Below, piece by piece: positions 50,886-59,416 of a stretch of 64,000 nucleotides of DNA. The notes beneath the pieces were generated by a model. It saw only the letters and a list, made by a program, of their open reading frames with translations. It did not search any database and was not told where the DNA came from. The translations under genes and the position numbers were made by a program. Source of the stretch: Chlamydia gallinacea 08-1274/3. Lineage in GTDB: Bacteria; Chlamydiota; Chlamydiia; Chlamydiales; Chlamydiaceae. Positions within the stretch are counted from its first letter, which is position 1, and the number at the start of each line of letters is the position of its first letter. Location of the stretch: positions 62,001 to 126,000 of the forward strand of contig NZ_CP015840.1 of NCBI RefSeq assembly GCF_000471025.2, given 5' to 3'.

Positions 50886-51929
50886 ATGCGTATAGCGGTT
50901 TTAGGAGCAGGATATGCAGGGCTTTCTGTAACCTGGCATTTACTACTGCACTCTCAAGGAACAGCCACTATCGATCTTTTTGATCCTGTTCCTATAAGCC
51001 TGGGAGCCTCGGGATTATCCTCAGGCCTTCTTCATGCCTTTACAGGGAAGAAAGCCATTAAACCTCCTCATGCGGACTTAGGAATTACCACGACACACAG
51101 CCTAATTACAGAAGCTAGCAAAGCTTTGAATATTCCTATTGTCCTGTCGAATGGCATTATTCGTCCTGCTAGGGATGGAGAACAAGCAGAGATATTCATG
51201 AAACGAGCAGAGGAATTCCCTCTTGAATTAGAGTGGTGGGAACAAGCCCGCTGTGAAATGACAGTACCCGGCATGGTTGCCCATCTAGGTGCTCTATTTA
51301 TTAAAAATGGAATCACGATTAATAATCATGCGTATATTCACGGTCTTTGGGATGCTTGTGCAAATCTTGGAACACAATTTTATGATGAGCTAATTGAAAA
51401 TCTTGAAGACATTCGAGAATTTTACGACCACATTATTATCACTCCCGGAGCTAATGCACAAAATCTTCCTGAACTCCAGCATCTTCCCTTATCCAGTGTT
51501 AAAGGACAAATTGTGGAAATCTCTTGGCCTCAAGATATTCCCGTGCCACAATTCAGCATTAATGGTCATAAATATATCGTAGCTAATACAGAAAAACATA
51601 CGTGTATCTTAGGAGCCACTTTTGAACATAACCAACCCGAAGCAGTTCCTGATCATACAGTTGCTTATAACGACATTATGCCCCCCGTACTCTCTCTATT
51701 CCCCGGTTTGCAAAACGCAGAAATATTAAATTACTATGCAGGCATGCGCTCGTCAAGTGCTACGCGCCTACCCATTATTAGCCGAATAAAAGACAACCTT
51801 TGGTTTTTAGGTGGATTAGGATCCAAAGGTCTCCTTTATCACGGACTTACTGGAGATATGCTTGCTCAGGCAGTATTAAAACAATCCACAGCCTATATTG
51901 CTAAGGAATTCCTCTTTACTTCTTCGTAA
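50886..51929 (+). CDS. FAD-dependent D-amino-acid oxidase/dehydrogenase-like protein
   Basis: A 347-residue flavoprotein of the DAO family (GxGxxG in VLGAGYAGLSV; the second FAD strand is TIDLFDP; the C-terminal LGGLGSKGLLYHGLTG is the family FAD/substrate loop). The MnmC C-terminal domain and glycine oxidase share this fold. It is annotated in chlamydiae as a D-amino acid dehydrogenase (CT375-like, from memory), but the substrate is not known and no partner redox subunit is nearby. It has AAGG about eight bases upstream of the ATG, and its 3' end overlaps the convergent membrane-protein gene by 14 bp. Fold secure, reaction uncertain. Confidence 0.8.
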   Translation: MRIAVLGAGYAGLSVTWHLLLHSQGTATIDLFDPVPISLGASGLSSGLLHAFTGKKAIKPPHADLGITTTHSLITEASKALNIPIVLSNGIIRPARDGEQAEIFMKRAEEFPLELEWWEQARCEMTVPGMVAHLGALFIKNGITINNHAYIHGLWDACANLGTQFYDELIENLEDIREFYDHIIITPGANAQNLPELQHLPLSSVKGQIVEISWPQDIPVPQFSINGHKYIVANTEKHTCILGATFEHNQPEAVPDHTVAYNDIMPPVLSLFPGLQNAEILNYYAGMRSSSATRLPIISRIKDNLWFLGGLGSKGLLYHGLTGDMLAQAVLKQSTAYIAKEFLFTSS

Positions 51930-52743
51930 GAGCTTTATTTGCCGGCATGTGTTTAGCCACATAAAAATCAAATGAAAAATTAAAGAAAAATGCTACAGCC
52001 GGAGTCAAAATAAACGCTACAGGAATAATCAAAACCAGTATCTCTACTAAAAATGCTCTCGTATGTATATCAGACAAACCAACTAAATATGACATCAAAT
52101 AAAAAGAATCTAATGCTAACCAACTACTCAATACTAAAGGAAGCGCAGCTATAATAAATCCCAGACACTGATTTAAAATATTGCCATAAAAACAATGAAT
52201 CAACTTCATATAGTCCGTGCTGTCTTGATCATTAAGAGCCGGAATACAGAAAAATAAAGAAACAAAAGCTCCTAAAAATAACAATATCAAAACCGTGGAC
52301 GCTATATAAGGAACAAAAATAAATAATGTGTGGAAACACTTCCCAATCCAGGGTAATGAACTTAAAAATGCAGAAAATACAATAATAGCACTAATAACAA
52401 CCATGCCAAGGAAAAATGGCATAGATACTAATAAAGAAAGCCATAAAGACCTCCAGTTACTATAAAATGCCTTCCTGAGTTTCCCTATTTCTCCAAGAGA
52501 CTCTTGTTTTAAAAGAGAATGCACAATCACTGCAGAAGCACAAATAATACTAAAAGAAGAAAAAAAGGAACCTAAGCCTAATGTAGGTAATGAAAGGTCG
52601 TGAGCAATATGTGCGCATAACTTTAATAACACGGCAAAAACAATACCAAAACAACATAGGCTAGAAAAAATAAAAAAGAACCTCTGTTTATTAAAAATTT
52701 TCTTAAAAGCATTTTGGCTTAAAACATCAAAAGGCTGCGTCAT
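51916..52743 (-). CDS. Integral membrane protein, unknown
   Basis: A 275-residue protein with about six hydrophobic segments, including KRFFFIFSSLCCFG-type helix 1, SMPFFLGMVVISAIIVFSAF, IASTVLILLFLGAFVSLFF and a last one at VLIIPVAFILTPAVAFFFNF. Charged loops are short. No transporter motif is recognisable; a general resemblance to DUF975/YciC-like membrane proteins exists only in layout. ATG 52743 (MTQPFDVLS) with GGGG five bases upstream is preferred over a GTG two codons earlier. It is 21 bp downstream of mdh and convergent with the FAD oxidoreductase. Confidence 0.75.
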   Translation of the reverse strand: MTQPFDVLSQNAFKKIFNKQRFFFIFSSLCCFGIVFAVLLKLCAHIAHDLSLPTLGLGSFFSSFSIICASAVIVHSLLKQESLGEIGKLRKAFYSNWRSLWLSLLVSMPFFLGMVVISAIIVFSAFLSSLPWIGKCFHTLFIFVPYIASTVLILLFLGAFVSLFFCIPALNDQDSTDYMKLIHCFYGNILNQCLGFIIAALPLVLSSWLALDSFYLMSYLVGLSDIHTRAFLVEILVLIIPVAFILTPAVAFFFNFSFDFYVAKHMPANKALTKK

Positions 52744-52763
52744 AATCACCCCATAAAAGCACT

Positions 52764-53750
52764 CTATAACAAAGATACACTAGATTTTTCTTGAAGAATC
52801 TCATCTAAAGATATTTGAATTTTATTTTTTATAAAGGCGTCCCAAGGCAATCCAGGAATAATTTCATAATCACCAGAAGGTAACATACGACATGGGAAGC
52901 CAAAAACGACATCTTCAGGAATGCCATAAGGATTATAATCAGAACAGACACCAGAAGAAAACCATTCCCCATCTTGAGGTTGAAAAATAGAACGTGCCGC
53001 CTCGGCCAATGCACGTGCTGCTGACGCTGCTGAAGACTTACCTCGAGCTTCAATAACAGCACTTCCTCGATTTTGAATAGAAGGAAGCATAATATTTTCT
53101 AACCAATCACGATCATTAATGACCTCAACAGCTGGACGACCAGAAATTAGTGCCTGAGTAAAGTCTGGAACCTGTTTAGCTGAATGATTTCCCCAAATAA
53201 CAGCATGAGAAACTTCATCCAAGGAAACTTCGGCACGATGTGCCAATGCAGAATGCATACGATTTTGATCTAAACGCAACATAGCATGAAAGTTCTTCCT
53301 ACTTAATTTTGGAGCATGACTCATAGCAATCCAACAGTTAGTATTCACAGGATTGCCAACAACAAAAACTTTTGCACTACGCTTAGCAGAAGTATTTAAT
53401 ACAGAGCCTTGAATAGAAAAAATTTCCCCATTTTTCTTCAAAAGGTCCGAACGTTCCATACCAGGACCACGAGGAGCTGCTCCAATAAGAAATGCAACGT
53501 CAATACCATCAAAAGCATCTTCTAAAGAAGTAGTTACTCGTAAAGATTGTAAGAGAGGATAGGCACAATCATCGAGCTCCATACGCACTCCAGAAAGGGC
53601 TCTCTCCATTCCGGGAAGATCATATATACGCAAATCAATGCCACAATCACTACCAAATACATCGCCATGAGCAAGAGCAAACAAAAAGCTATAAGCAATT
53701 TGTCCTGTACCTCCTGTTACGGCAACATGTACTACACGTGATAACTTCAT
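52764..53750 (-). CDS. mdh: Malate dehydrogenase
   Basis: A 328-residue NAD-dependent enzyme of the cytosolic-type malate dehydrogenase group, interconverting malate and oxaloacetate in the truncated TCA cycle. N-terminal [16 protein letters not shown] (GxxGxxxY type), RIYDLPGME, the Asp-Arg segment with LRLDQNR, and the catalytic His in [14 protein letters not shown] are clear. Length is standard (about 327). AGGGAG lies ten bases upstream. It is followed after 21 bp by the membrane protein. Very secure. Confidence 0.96.
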   Translation of the reverse strand: MKLSRVVHVAVTGGTGQIAYSFLFALAHGDVFGSDCGIDLRIYDLPGMERALSGVRMELDDCAYPLLQSLRVTTSLEDAFDGIDVAFLIGAAPRGPGMERSDLLKKNGEIFSIQGSVLNTSAKRSAKVFVVGNPVNTNCWIAMSHAPKLSRKNFHAMLRLDQNRMHSALAHRAEVSLDEVSHAVIWGNHSAKQVPDFTQALISGRPAVEVINDRDWLENIMLPSIQNRGSAVIEARGKSSAASAARALAEAARSIFQPQDGEWFSSGVCSDYNPYGIPEDVVFGFPCRMLPSGDYEIIPGLPWDAFIKNKIQISLDEILQEKSSVSLL

Positions 53751-54235
53751 AAATCATGACTCCCTAAACATCATTATCATCTTTAAATATACACAACCAA
53801 AAGTACTGGCATCTCTTTTAAATACCACCATGGAAAAATAAGTTAAAAGAACTCTACATTTATTTCACAGCACTTCACATCAGAATTTACAACTGATGTT
53901 TCCATTCTGTTCCTGTCACATCCTAGTTCTGCCTCTAAATCCCTAAGAAGAGCTACATTGAAAGATGAACAATAAAAACACAAGTAGGAAAGTAATTAAA
54001 CGTATAAAAAAGAAAAAATTAAGAGTAGTTTACAACACCCCGATAATTCATAGCCCTAAATTCCATTACTAGCAGCCCTCTTCACCCTTATCAATATAGC
54101 CTAGGCATCCCAAAAAACATCCAGAACATATACGAATACAAAAACATAGCTTTTCATCTTGATTTAAAAAATAAGGAACGCTTGACAACAATCATCAAGA
54201 TACTAACGTATCAAGGATAAGCTACACTTTAAACC
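53751..54235. other. 485-bp mdh-pgi interval
   Basis: Both flanking genes are on the minus strand. The interval holds one short plus-strand reading frame (53965-54072, listed separately) and otherwise only short minus-strand frames of under 20 codons. In C. trachomatis this exact interval carries the small late gene ltuA. No tRNA or strong terminator is seen. Confidence 0.5.
53965..54072 (+). CDS. Candidate very basic 35-residue peptide (possible LtuA position)
   Basis: ATG at 53965 opens a 35-codon frame that ends at TAG 54070-54072. The peptide is MNNKNTSRKVIKRIKKKKLR then VVYNTPIIHSPKFHY: 11 of the first 20 residues are Lys or Arg and there is no Asp or Glu. A stop lies two codons upstream, so this is the only start. 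The ribosome site is weak (GAAAG close to the ATG). Its place between mdh and pgi is that of the developmentally late ltuA gene in C. trachomatis, but I cannot recall that sequence well enough to confirm. Chance remains a real alternative for so short a frame. Confidence 0.4.
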   Translation: MNNKNTSRKVIKRIKKKKLRVVYNTPIIHSPKFHY

Positions 54236-55822
54236 TTAACCATTCAAATCTAGGTTAAAAAGCTTGAGCATGGCCTCTGCTTCAGAAAAAGCCTCTTCTG
54301 GGGATTTCCCTTGCATAATCTGCAAAATTTGTTGAGCAAGTTCTTTACCCAGAACAACTCCTTCCTGATCAAAAGAGTTAATCCCCCAACAAAAACCCTG
54401 AAATACGATTTTATGTTCGTAAAAAGCTAAAAGAGCCCCCAAAGTATAAGGTTCTAGTCTATCAGCAACTAGAAGAGATGAGGGACGGTTACCAGGGAAT
54501 GTCTTATTTGGATTCGTATGGGGTTTCCCCTTAGCTAAAGCAAGCGCCTGAGCTATCATATTAGCAAAAAGTTTCTGAGAAGAACTGCTCCCCTCAAGAA
54601 CACGATCCCATCCTCGTTGATTCTTACGAAAACCAATAAACTCTATAGGAGCAATATCACTACCTTGATGGAGATATTGGAAAAAGGAATGTTGGCTATT
54701 GGTCCCTACCTCGCCCCAAAGAATCGGACTTGTAGGAAAGCCAATTTTCTCCCCTGTTTGAGAAACACTTTTTCCATTGGACTCCATAGCACATTGTTGC
54801 AAATGCTCAGGGAAATGAACTAACCCTGTAGCATAAGGAACCACTACTGCCGTAGGATAACGTAGAAAATTACGATTCCAAATTCCCAGCATGGCGGACA
54901 GCATAGGAAGATTTTTATACATACGTGGTTCCAAAGCTAGTGCATCCATAGCGGCAGCGCCATGCAGGAATTGGATAAAAACATCAATGCCAAAGGCAAA
55001 GCCTAAAACCACTCCCCCAACCATAGAAGTAGAAGAGTATCTTCCTCCAATGCTATCCCACATGTGAAAAACTTCTAAGTATTTCTCTGTGGTATCCATT
55101 GGACTGCCTTCACAAGTTACAGCAATACAATGATCTCGAAACTTTAATCCCTGTTTCTCAAAATACTCAGAAATCAGTTCCTCATTCACAGCAGTTTCTA
55201 AGGTAGTCCCTGATTTAGATACCGTAACCACTAAAGTTTTAGAACAATCTATCTGCTGTAAAACTTCTGCTACATTATCAGGATCAATATTGGATACAAA
55301 ATACACACGTTTATCCGAAGGATAACACCCAAGCAATGCTGTATACATAGCCTTAGGTCCTAATTCAGAACCCCCTATACCAATCTGTACCAAAGTCGTA
55401 AAAGAAGAGCGTGTCTTGATTAAAAATTTCTCCAAACGCTGAACTTCGATTTTTGACCTTAATGCAATATCTGCAGCCTCTCCCTGCAAAGGCAAATCCC
55501 TTACCCAAGCACGCGTTGCTGTATGCAAAGCAGGACGCGACTCACTAGGAAAATGATCAATATAATTCACAACTTCGCCATTTTGCATCGCTTGCATCGT
55601 CTCATGCAGACCACGCTCACTAGCTAAATCAGACAATGCTGATAAAATCCCTTCATTTACACGTTCTGTAGCATAACTTAGGGTAAATCCCTCTATAGAT
55701 AGGGAGAAATTCTCTATACGCTCACGAGAAACCACACCTGGAGCAGTGAGATCCACAGGATTTATAGCTAAATCTTGCAATATCTGTGTTGAGGAGCAAT
55801 CTAAAAAGCTCTTCCTATCCAT
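54236..55822 (-). CDS. pgi: Glucose-6-phosphate isomerase
   Basis: A 528-residue enzyme interconverting glucose- and fructose-6-phosphate. Signatures: VQIGIGGSELGPKAMYTALL (shown in part), SKSGTTLETAVNEE, DSIGGRYSSTSMVGG (first PGI signature core) and the GKELAQQILQIM C-terminal signature region. The catalytic Glu and His lie in the GEVGTNSQHSFFQYLHQG segment. Length fits the chlamydial/plant branch (about 525-530). It is 71 bp from the divergent xerD. Very secure. Confidence 0.96.
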   Translation of the reverse strand: MDRKSFLDCSSTQILQDLAINPVDLTAPGVVSRERIENFSLSIEGFTLSYATERVNEGILSALSDLASERGLHETMQAMQNGEVVNYIDHFPSESRPALHTATRAWVRDLPLQGEAADIALRSKIEVQRLEKFLIKTRSSFTTLVQIGIGGSELGPKAMYTALLGCYPSDKRVYFVSNIDPDNVAEVLQQIDCSKTLVVTVSKSGTTLETAVNEELISEYFEKQGLKFRDHCIAVTCEGSPMDTTEKYLEVFHMWDSIGGRYSSTSMVGGVVLGFAFGIDVFIQFLHGAAAMDALALEPRMYKNLPMLSAMLGIWNRNFLRYPTAVVVPYATGLVHFPEHLQQCAMESNGKSVSQTGEKIGFPTSPILWGEVGTNSQHSFFQYLHQGSDIAPIEFIGFRKNQRGWDRVLEGSSSSQKLFANMIAQALALAKGKPHTNPNKTFPGNRPSSLLVADRLEPYTLGALLAFYEHKIVFQGFCWGINSFDQEGVVLGKELAQQILQIMQGKSPEEAFSEAEAMLKLFNLDLNG

Positions 55823-55893
55823 GATTTACCTCATCGCTTAAAAACTACATAATTACATATACTGCAAATTATACAAGAGGAAGTTGACCCTAA

Positions 55894-56793
55894 ATGAATA
55901 TCACAAAATTTAGTAATACCATTGTAGAACAATTTATCCTTTTTTTATCTGTTGACCGCGGCCTAAGTCCAAATTCTATCTCCTCTTATCATCGAGACAT
56001 TCAGCTATTTCTAAAAATTACCGCCATTACATCACCCGAAGAAATTTCACAAGATAGTGTTTGTTTTTTTGTAGAAACATTACATCAACGCAAGGAAGCA
56101 GAATCTACCCTAGCACGTCGTCTCATTGCTCTAAAAGTATTTTTCCGTTTCCTCAAGGAAGCGCGTCTCCTTTCCCACACTCCTAGAATTGAACATCCTA
56201 AAGTTTGGAAACGGCTACCTTCAGTGCTTTCCCTTAAGGAAGTCGATGCCCTTCTCCAAGTTCCAATCTCCTTGCAAATCACGCCAGCTATTGCTTCTCG
56301 TGATAGTGCAATTCTTTATACTCTGTACTCAACAGGTATCCGTGTTTCTGAACTCTGTGGATTATGTATTAGCGATGTTAGCGACAAATATATTCGCGTA
56401 ACAGGCAAAGGAGAAAAAACACGCCTCATTCCCCTAGGAAGATTAGCTAACCAAGCTATAGATACTTATCTATGTTCCTTTCGTGAATATTTTCAAAAAC
56501 ATTCTCCAGAAGAACCCCACCTCTTTCTTTCTATAAGAGGAAAAAAACTTGAACGCTCCTGTGTATGGAGAAGAATCCATTACTACGCTAAACAGGTTAC
56601 CCACAAACGTGTATCCCCTCACTCCTTAAGGCACGCTTTTGCTACCCATCTACTAAATAATAAAGCTGATCTCCGCGTTATTCAAGAAATGCTTGGTCAT
56701 GCTTGTATTGCTTCTACAGAAGTCTATACCCATGTGGCTGCTGACTCTTTAATGCAAAATTTTCTGACCTACCACCCGCGTAATAATCCTTAA
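55894..56793 (+). CDS. xerD: Site-specific tyrosine recombinase XerD-like
   Basis: A 299-residue tyrosine recombinase for chromosome-dimer resolution at dif. An N-terminal SAM-like core-binding domain (FILFLSVDRGLSPNSISSYH, in part) precedes the catalytic domain with R in STGIRVSELCGL, HxxR in HSLRHAFATHLLN, H in LGHACIAST and the nucleophile Tyr in EVYTHV. Length matches XerC/XerD. Position beside the type III cassette corresponds to the chlamydial xerD (CT864 in C. trachomatis numbering, from memory). It overlaps the convergent small gene by 4 bp. Recombinase secure, C versus D by context. Confidence 0.92.
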   Translation: MNITKFSNTIVEQFILFLSVDRGLSPNSISSYHRDIQLFLKITAITSPEEISQDSVCFFVETLHQRKEAESTLARRLIALKVFFRFLKEARLLSHTPRIEHPKVWKRLPSVLSLKEVDALLQVPISLQITPAIASRDSAILYTLYSTGIRVSELCGLCISDVSDKYIRVTGKGEKTRLIPLGRLANQAIDTYLCSFREYFQKHSPEEPHLFLSIRGKKLERSCVWRRIHYYAKQVTHKRVSPHSLRHAFATHLLNNKADLRVIQEMLGHACIASTEVYTHVAADSLMQNFLTYHPRNNP

Positions 56794-57077
56794 TCACAAT
56801 AATAAAAAAATACGCCGTTCTCTAAACGAGAATAACATTCTTCCTTGCCATTTGCTGTCGCGCTAGACCCAAAGGTGTCTGGATAATAATATCCGTAGTC
56901 ATAGGGATAATAAAAACTATAGGGAGGGACATCACCCCGCTCGTGAAACTGTAATCCCGTAACTGGAATCACTCGAGCAGAAGAATTAAACTCTAAAACT
57001 TGAGGATTTCCTCCGAAAACCGGGGAGAAGCAAGAACCTAGACAACAAACAACCAATACCTTCAGGATTTTGTTCAT
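56790..57077 (-). CDS. Small exported Tyr/Cys-containing protein
   Basis: A 95-residue protein. Residues 1-22 (MNKILKVLVVCCLGSCFSPVFG) are a signal peptide, possibly a lipoprotein signal because of the LGSC run. The mature part has a Tyr/Pro-rich middle (PPYSFYYPYDYGYYYPDTFG) and two Cys near the C-terminus (EECYSRL, FYYCD), which could form a disulfide. No family recognised. ATG 57077 is used; longer frames run back through tRNA-Leu. The stop overlaps the xerD stop convergently. Tyr-rich short envelope proteins are often coat or matrix parts, but nothing here shows that. Confidence 0.65.
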   Translation of the reverse strand: MNKILKVLVVCCLGSCFSPVFGGNPQVLEFNSSARVIPVTGLQFHERGDVPPYSFYYPYDYGYYYPDTFGSSATANGKEECYSRLENGVFFYYCD

Positions 57078-57169
57078 AAAATCCACCCAAAAAAATCCAA
57101 AAATTCCAGTCTTTATTTTACTATGAATGAGGAATTTTATGATTTTCCAGAGAAGGATAACAGTGAAAT

Positions 57170-57250
57170 GCCCAGGATAGGACTTGAACCTACATGCCGC
57201 AAAGCACTGGATCCTAAATCCAGCGTGTCTACCAATTTCACCACCTGGGC
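57170..57250 (-). tRNA. trnL: tRNA-Leu (TAG)
   Basis: An 81-nt class II tRNA: acceptor GCCCAGG pairs with CCTGGGC, the anticodon stem CTGGA/TCCAG encloses loop TTTAGGA with anticodon TAG, followed by a long variable arm (TGCTTTGCGGCA) and T arm GTAGG-TTCAAGT-CCTAT. No CCA end is encoded. Confidence 0.95.
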
Positions 57251-57374
57251 GCAAACGATTTCAAAATGAACAACTTGCTTCCATAATTGTGGTCACAATA
57301 TTTGTTTTTGTAAATAAAAAACCCAGAATAGAAACCTCTCTCCTGTAGGCTATCTAAACCTCTGATAATCAAAC

Positions 57375-57406
57375 TTGCAGGAAAATAAGGTTTTTTATAA
57401 TTTTCC
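57375..57406 (+). promoter_or_regulatory. Candidate promoter with embedded inverted repeat, type III operon
   Basis: TATAAT (57396-57401) lies 51 bp before the first ATG of the type III cassette; TTGCAG (57375-57380) is a possible but poorly spaced -35 (15 bp). GGAAAAT (57380-57386) and ATTTTCC (57400-57406) are exact inverted arms flanking the spacer and -10, an operator-like layout. Confidence 0.35.
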
Positions 57407-57451
57407 TCCTGTTTAGTCTCTATAAAGTTTTTGCTCCAACGTAATTTTAGT

Positions 57452-58888
57452 ATGAATACCCCCTTGCCCTCTGCCGTTCCTTCTACGAATGTGACATTAA
57501 AAGAAGACGCATCTTCTTTGGGAGGACCTTCTACTGCTAGTAGTAATGTATTGAAAACGGTAGCGGGAGATGTAACTCTCTCCTTACTCCCATCGGAAAA
57601 CCTAAATTCCTCATCCTTAAACTCTTTAAATCAGATAGCCTTTGCTCAGATCTTTGGAGAAACACTCCCCCTACCTTTCCAGGAACCTTGCTCACATAGC
57701 CTAGTATTCTTGTCTCCTGAACTTGTTGAAATTGAAATCCAACTTGCAGAACTATTACACACCCTAGAAACTATGGAAACTGTGGAGACGCAAACCAATG
57801 AGGTTTCGCAACCAAAAGTTAATATTCATCCAAGGCATGCTTCTTCTACACCCACATCAATGACCGGGAAAAAACAGGTTGCCCCATCCCCCAAGGAAAC
57901 ACCAAAGTCTGCCTCACGAAAAGATTTGACCTCTCCTATAACATCATCTAAAACCTCGGCATCTACTTCTCCTACCTTAGCTTCTTTCCCCTTACGCCAG
58001 GCCTCCACTCTCCTTAAGCTTCCTTCTCCTCAGCTACCACGCACACAAAAAGAAAGTGATCAGCAGGGGTCTATAAAAACCTCTACTATGTCCTCAGCGC
58101 TTGCAGAAAAGAAATACGAAGCTATTTGCACAACAAAATCCCAGGAATCTCAACAAAACCAAGAACATAAAGAGAATAAACACAAGCAACATCAAGAACA
58201 ACAAGAAGATAATGAGCAAGAGGAGCACCAGAATAAAAAGAACTCTCAGTCAAAGATTACCATTGAAGAAAGTTCTCTAAATCTCTCCATTAGTCACTTG
58301 CGCTATGCTGCAGATATGCGCCAAACATCACGGGACTCGCAAAAGGAAAAAGGAAAAATTTGCCAGAAAAAAGCTCCATCTCCAATGGCTCTTTTTACTA
58401 CTAAATCATCTTCTTCAGAGTTCCAACCCCTACAGACCCCAAAAATCGAAAATGTATTTATTAGTTTCATGCAACTAATGGCGCGTATCTTAGGTCAAGC
58501 AGAAGCAGAAGCTCATGAGTTATATCTTCGTGTTAAAGAACGTACAGATAATGTAGACAAACTCACCCTATTACTTTCAAAAATTAACACAGAAAAAGGA
58601 GATATCAACTGGGAAAAAGATGCGGAAATGAAAGCTCTTGTAGATCAAGTAAAACAACTCGGGGTAACCATAGACACTGCTACGTATTGTTGGTCTGAAG
58701 AAGAAAAGAAACTTCTTAAAGAAAATATTCAAATGCGTAAAGAAAACATGGAAAAAATTACACAACTGGAGCGTACGGATATGCAAAGACACTTGCAGGA
58801 AGTTTCTCAATGCCATCAAGCACGTTCTAATGTCTTGAAGCTACTTAAAGAACTCATGGATACTTTTATTTATAATTTACGACCATGA
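57452..58888 (+). CDS. Type III secretion cassette protein; candidate needle-tip/filament subunit
   Basis: A 478-residue protein of unassigned function (CT863-like by position). Residues 1-230 are Ser/Thr/Pro-rich and likely disordered, as in many secreted substrates; 231-266 is Gln/Glu/His/Lys-rich; SPMALF at 310-315 recurs in CopD2; the tail 335-478 is helical with an INW-x-K-D...LGVTID...YCWSEEE core and long flanking helices. That tail resembles EspA/SseB/IpaD-type C-termini by pattern. The gene order here (this gene, LcrH chaperone, CopB, CopD) equals lcrV-lcrH-yopB-yopD. ATG 57452 is used rather than a TTG seven codons earlier. The stop overlaps the chaperone start by 4 bp. Assignment as tip protein is inference. 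Confidence 0.7.
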   Translation: MNTPLPSAVPSTNVTLKEDASSLGGPSTASSNVLKTVAGDVTLSLLPSENLNSSSLNSLNQIAFAQIFGETLPLPFQEPCSHSLVFLSPELVEIEIQLAELLHTLETMETVETQTNEVSQPKVNIHPRHASSTPTSMTGKKQVAPSPKETPKSASRKDLTSPITSSKTSASTSPTLASFPLRQASTLLKLPSPQLPRTQKESDQQGSIKTSTMSSALAEKKYEAICTTKSQESQQNQEHKENKHKQHQEQQEDNEQEEHQNKKNSQSKITIEESSLNLSISHLRYAADMRQTSRDSQKEKGKICQKKAPSPMALFTTKSSSSEFQPLQTPKIENVFISFMQLMARILGQAEAEAHELYLRVKERTDNVDKLTLLLSKINTEKGDINWEKDAEMKALVDQVKQLGVTIDTATYCWSEEEKKLLKENIQMRKENMEKITQLERTDMQRHLQEVSQCHQARSNVLKLLKELMDTFIYNLRP

Positions 58889-59406
58889 CATCTTATTTAA
58901 ATTATTTATTAGAAAAAATTGCCTCTTCTCATAAGGAAGACTATCCCTTTCCCGATGATCTAGAAAGTTATCTTTCGGGATACATTCCGAATAAAGACAT
59001 TCCCTTAGATACTTATCAAAAAGTGTTTAAGATATCCGCAGAGGATTTAGAACGCGTGTATAAGGAAGGCTATACTGCTTATTTAAATCAACAATATGAA
59101 GAAAGTAGTACTATTTTTCGTTGGCTTGTTTTTTTTAACCCTTTTGTTTCTAAATTTTGGTTTTCTTTAGGGGCTTCTTTGCATATGCGTACGTTGTATT
59201 CTGAAGCTTTACATGCGTATGGAGTCACTGCGATTCTCAGAGAAAAAGATCCTTATCCTCATTATTATGCCTACATTTGCTATACTCTGATGGACAAACC
59301 TCAAGAAGCAGATAAAGCTTTAGAACTTGCTTGGCAACGCGTGAAACATCATCATGCGTACCAAGATCTCAAAGCAGAAATTCTACATATAAAAAATCTT
59401 ACCTAA
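58885..59406 (+). CDS. lcrH_2: Type III secretion chaperone, LcrH/SycD family
   Basis: A 173-residue TPR chaperone for translocators (also called Scc3). TPR-like repeats run from about residue 53 (LERVYKEGYTAYLNQQYEES, key A-x-L-x-x-Y) through FWFSLGASLHMRTLYSEALHAY to PYPHYYAYICYTLMDKPQEADKALELAW (key A-x-C...A...L), the standard SycD layout of three repeats. It binds the translocator pair in the cytoplasm before secretion. It overlaps the upstream gene by 4 bp and precedes copB2 by 10 bp. Length is standard. Family very secure; the client pair is inferred from adjacency. Confidence 0.92.
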   Translation: MTSYLNYLLEKIASSHKEDYPFPDDLESYLSGYIPNKDIPLDTYQKVFKISAEDLERVYKEGYTAYLNQQYEESSTIFRWLVFFNPFVSKFWFSLGASLHMRTLYSEALHAYGVTAILREKDPYPHYYAYICYTLMDKPQEADKALELAWQRVKHHHAYQDLKAEILHIKNLT

Positions 59407-59416
59407 TCCTAAAGTT

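Noticed and set aside
55894-56793. Integrase of a mobile element next to tRNA-Leu
   Set aside because: Length, motifs and chlamydial context fit housekeeping XerD; no attachment repeats, phage or plasmid genes are nearby.
57078-57254. N-terminal extension of the small exported protein
   Set aside because: It runs through tRNA-Leu; the ATG at 57077 opens directly onto a signal peptide.
58130-58260. Repetitive CAA/GAA/CAT-rich stretch considered as a tandem DNA repeat or CRISPR-like array
   Set aside because: It has no regular unit; it is a codon-level low-complexity tract encoding Gln/Glu/His/Lys.
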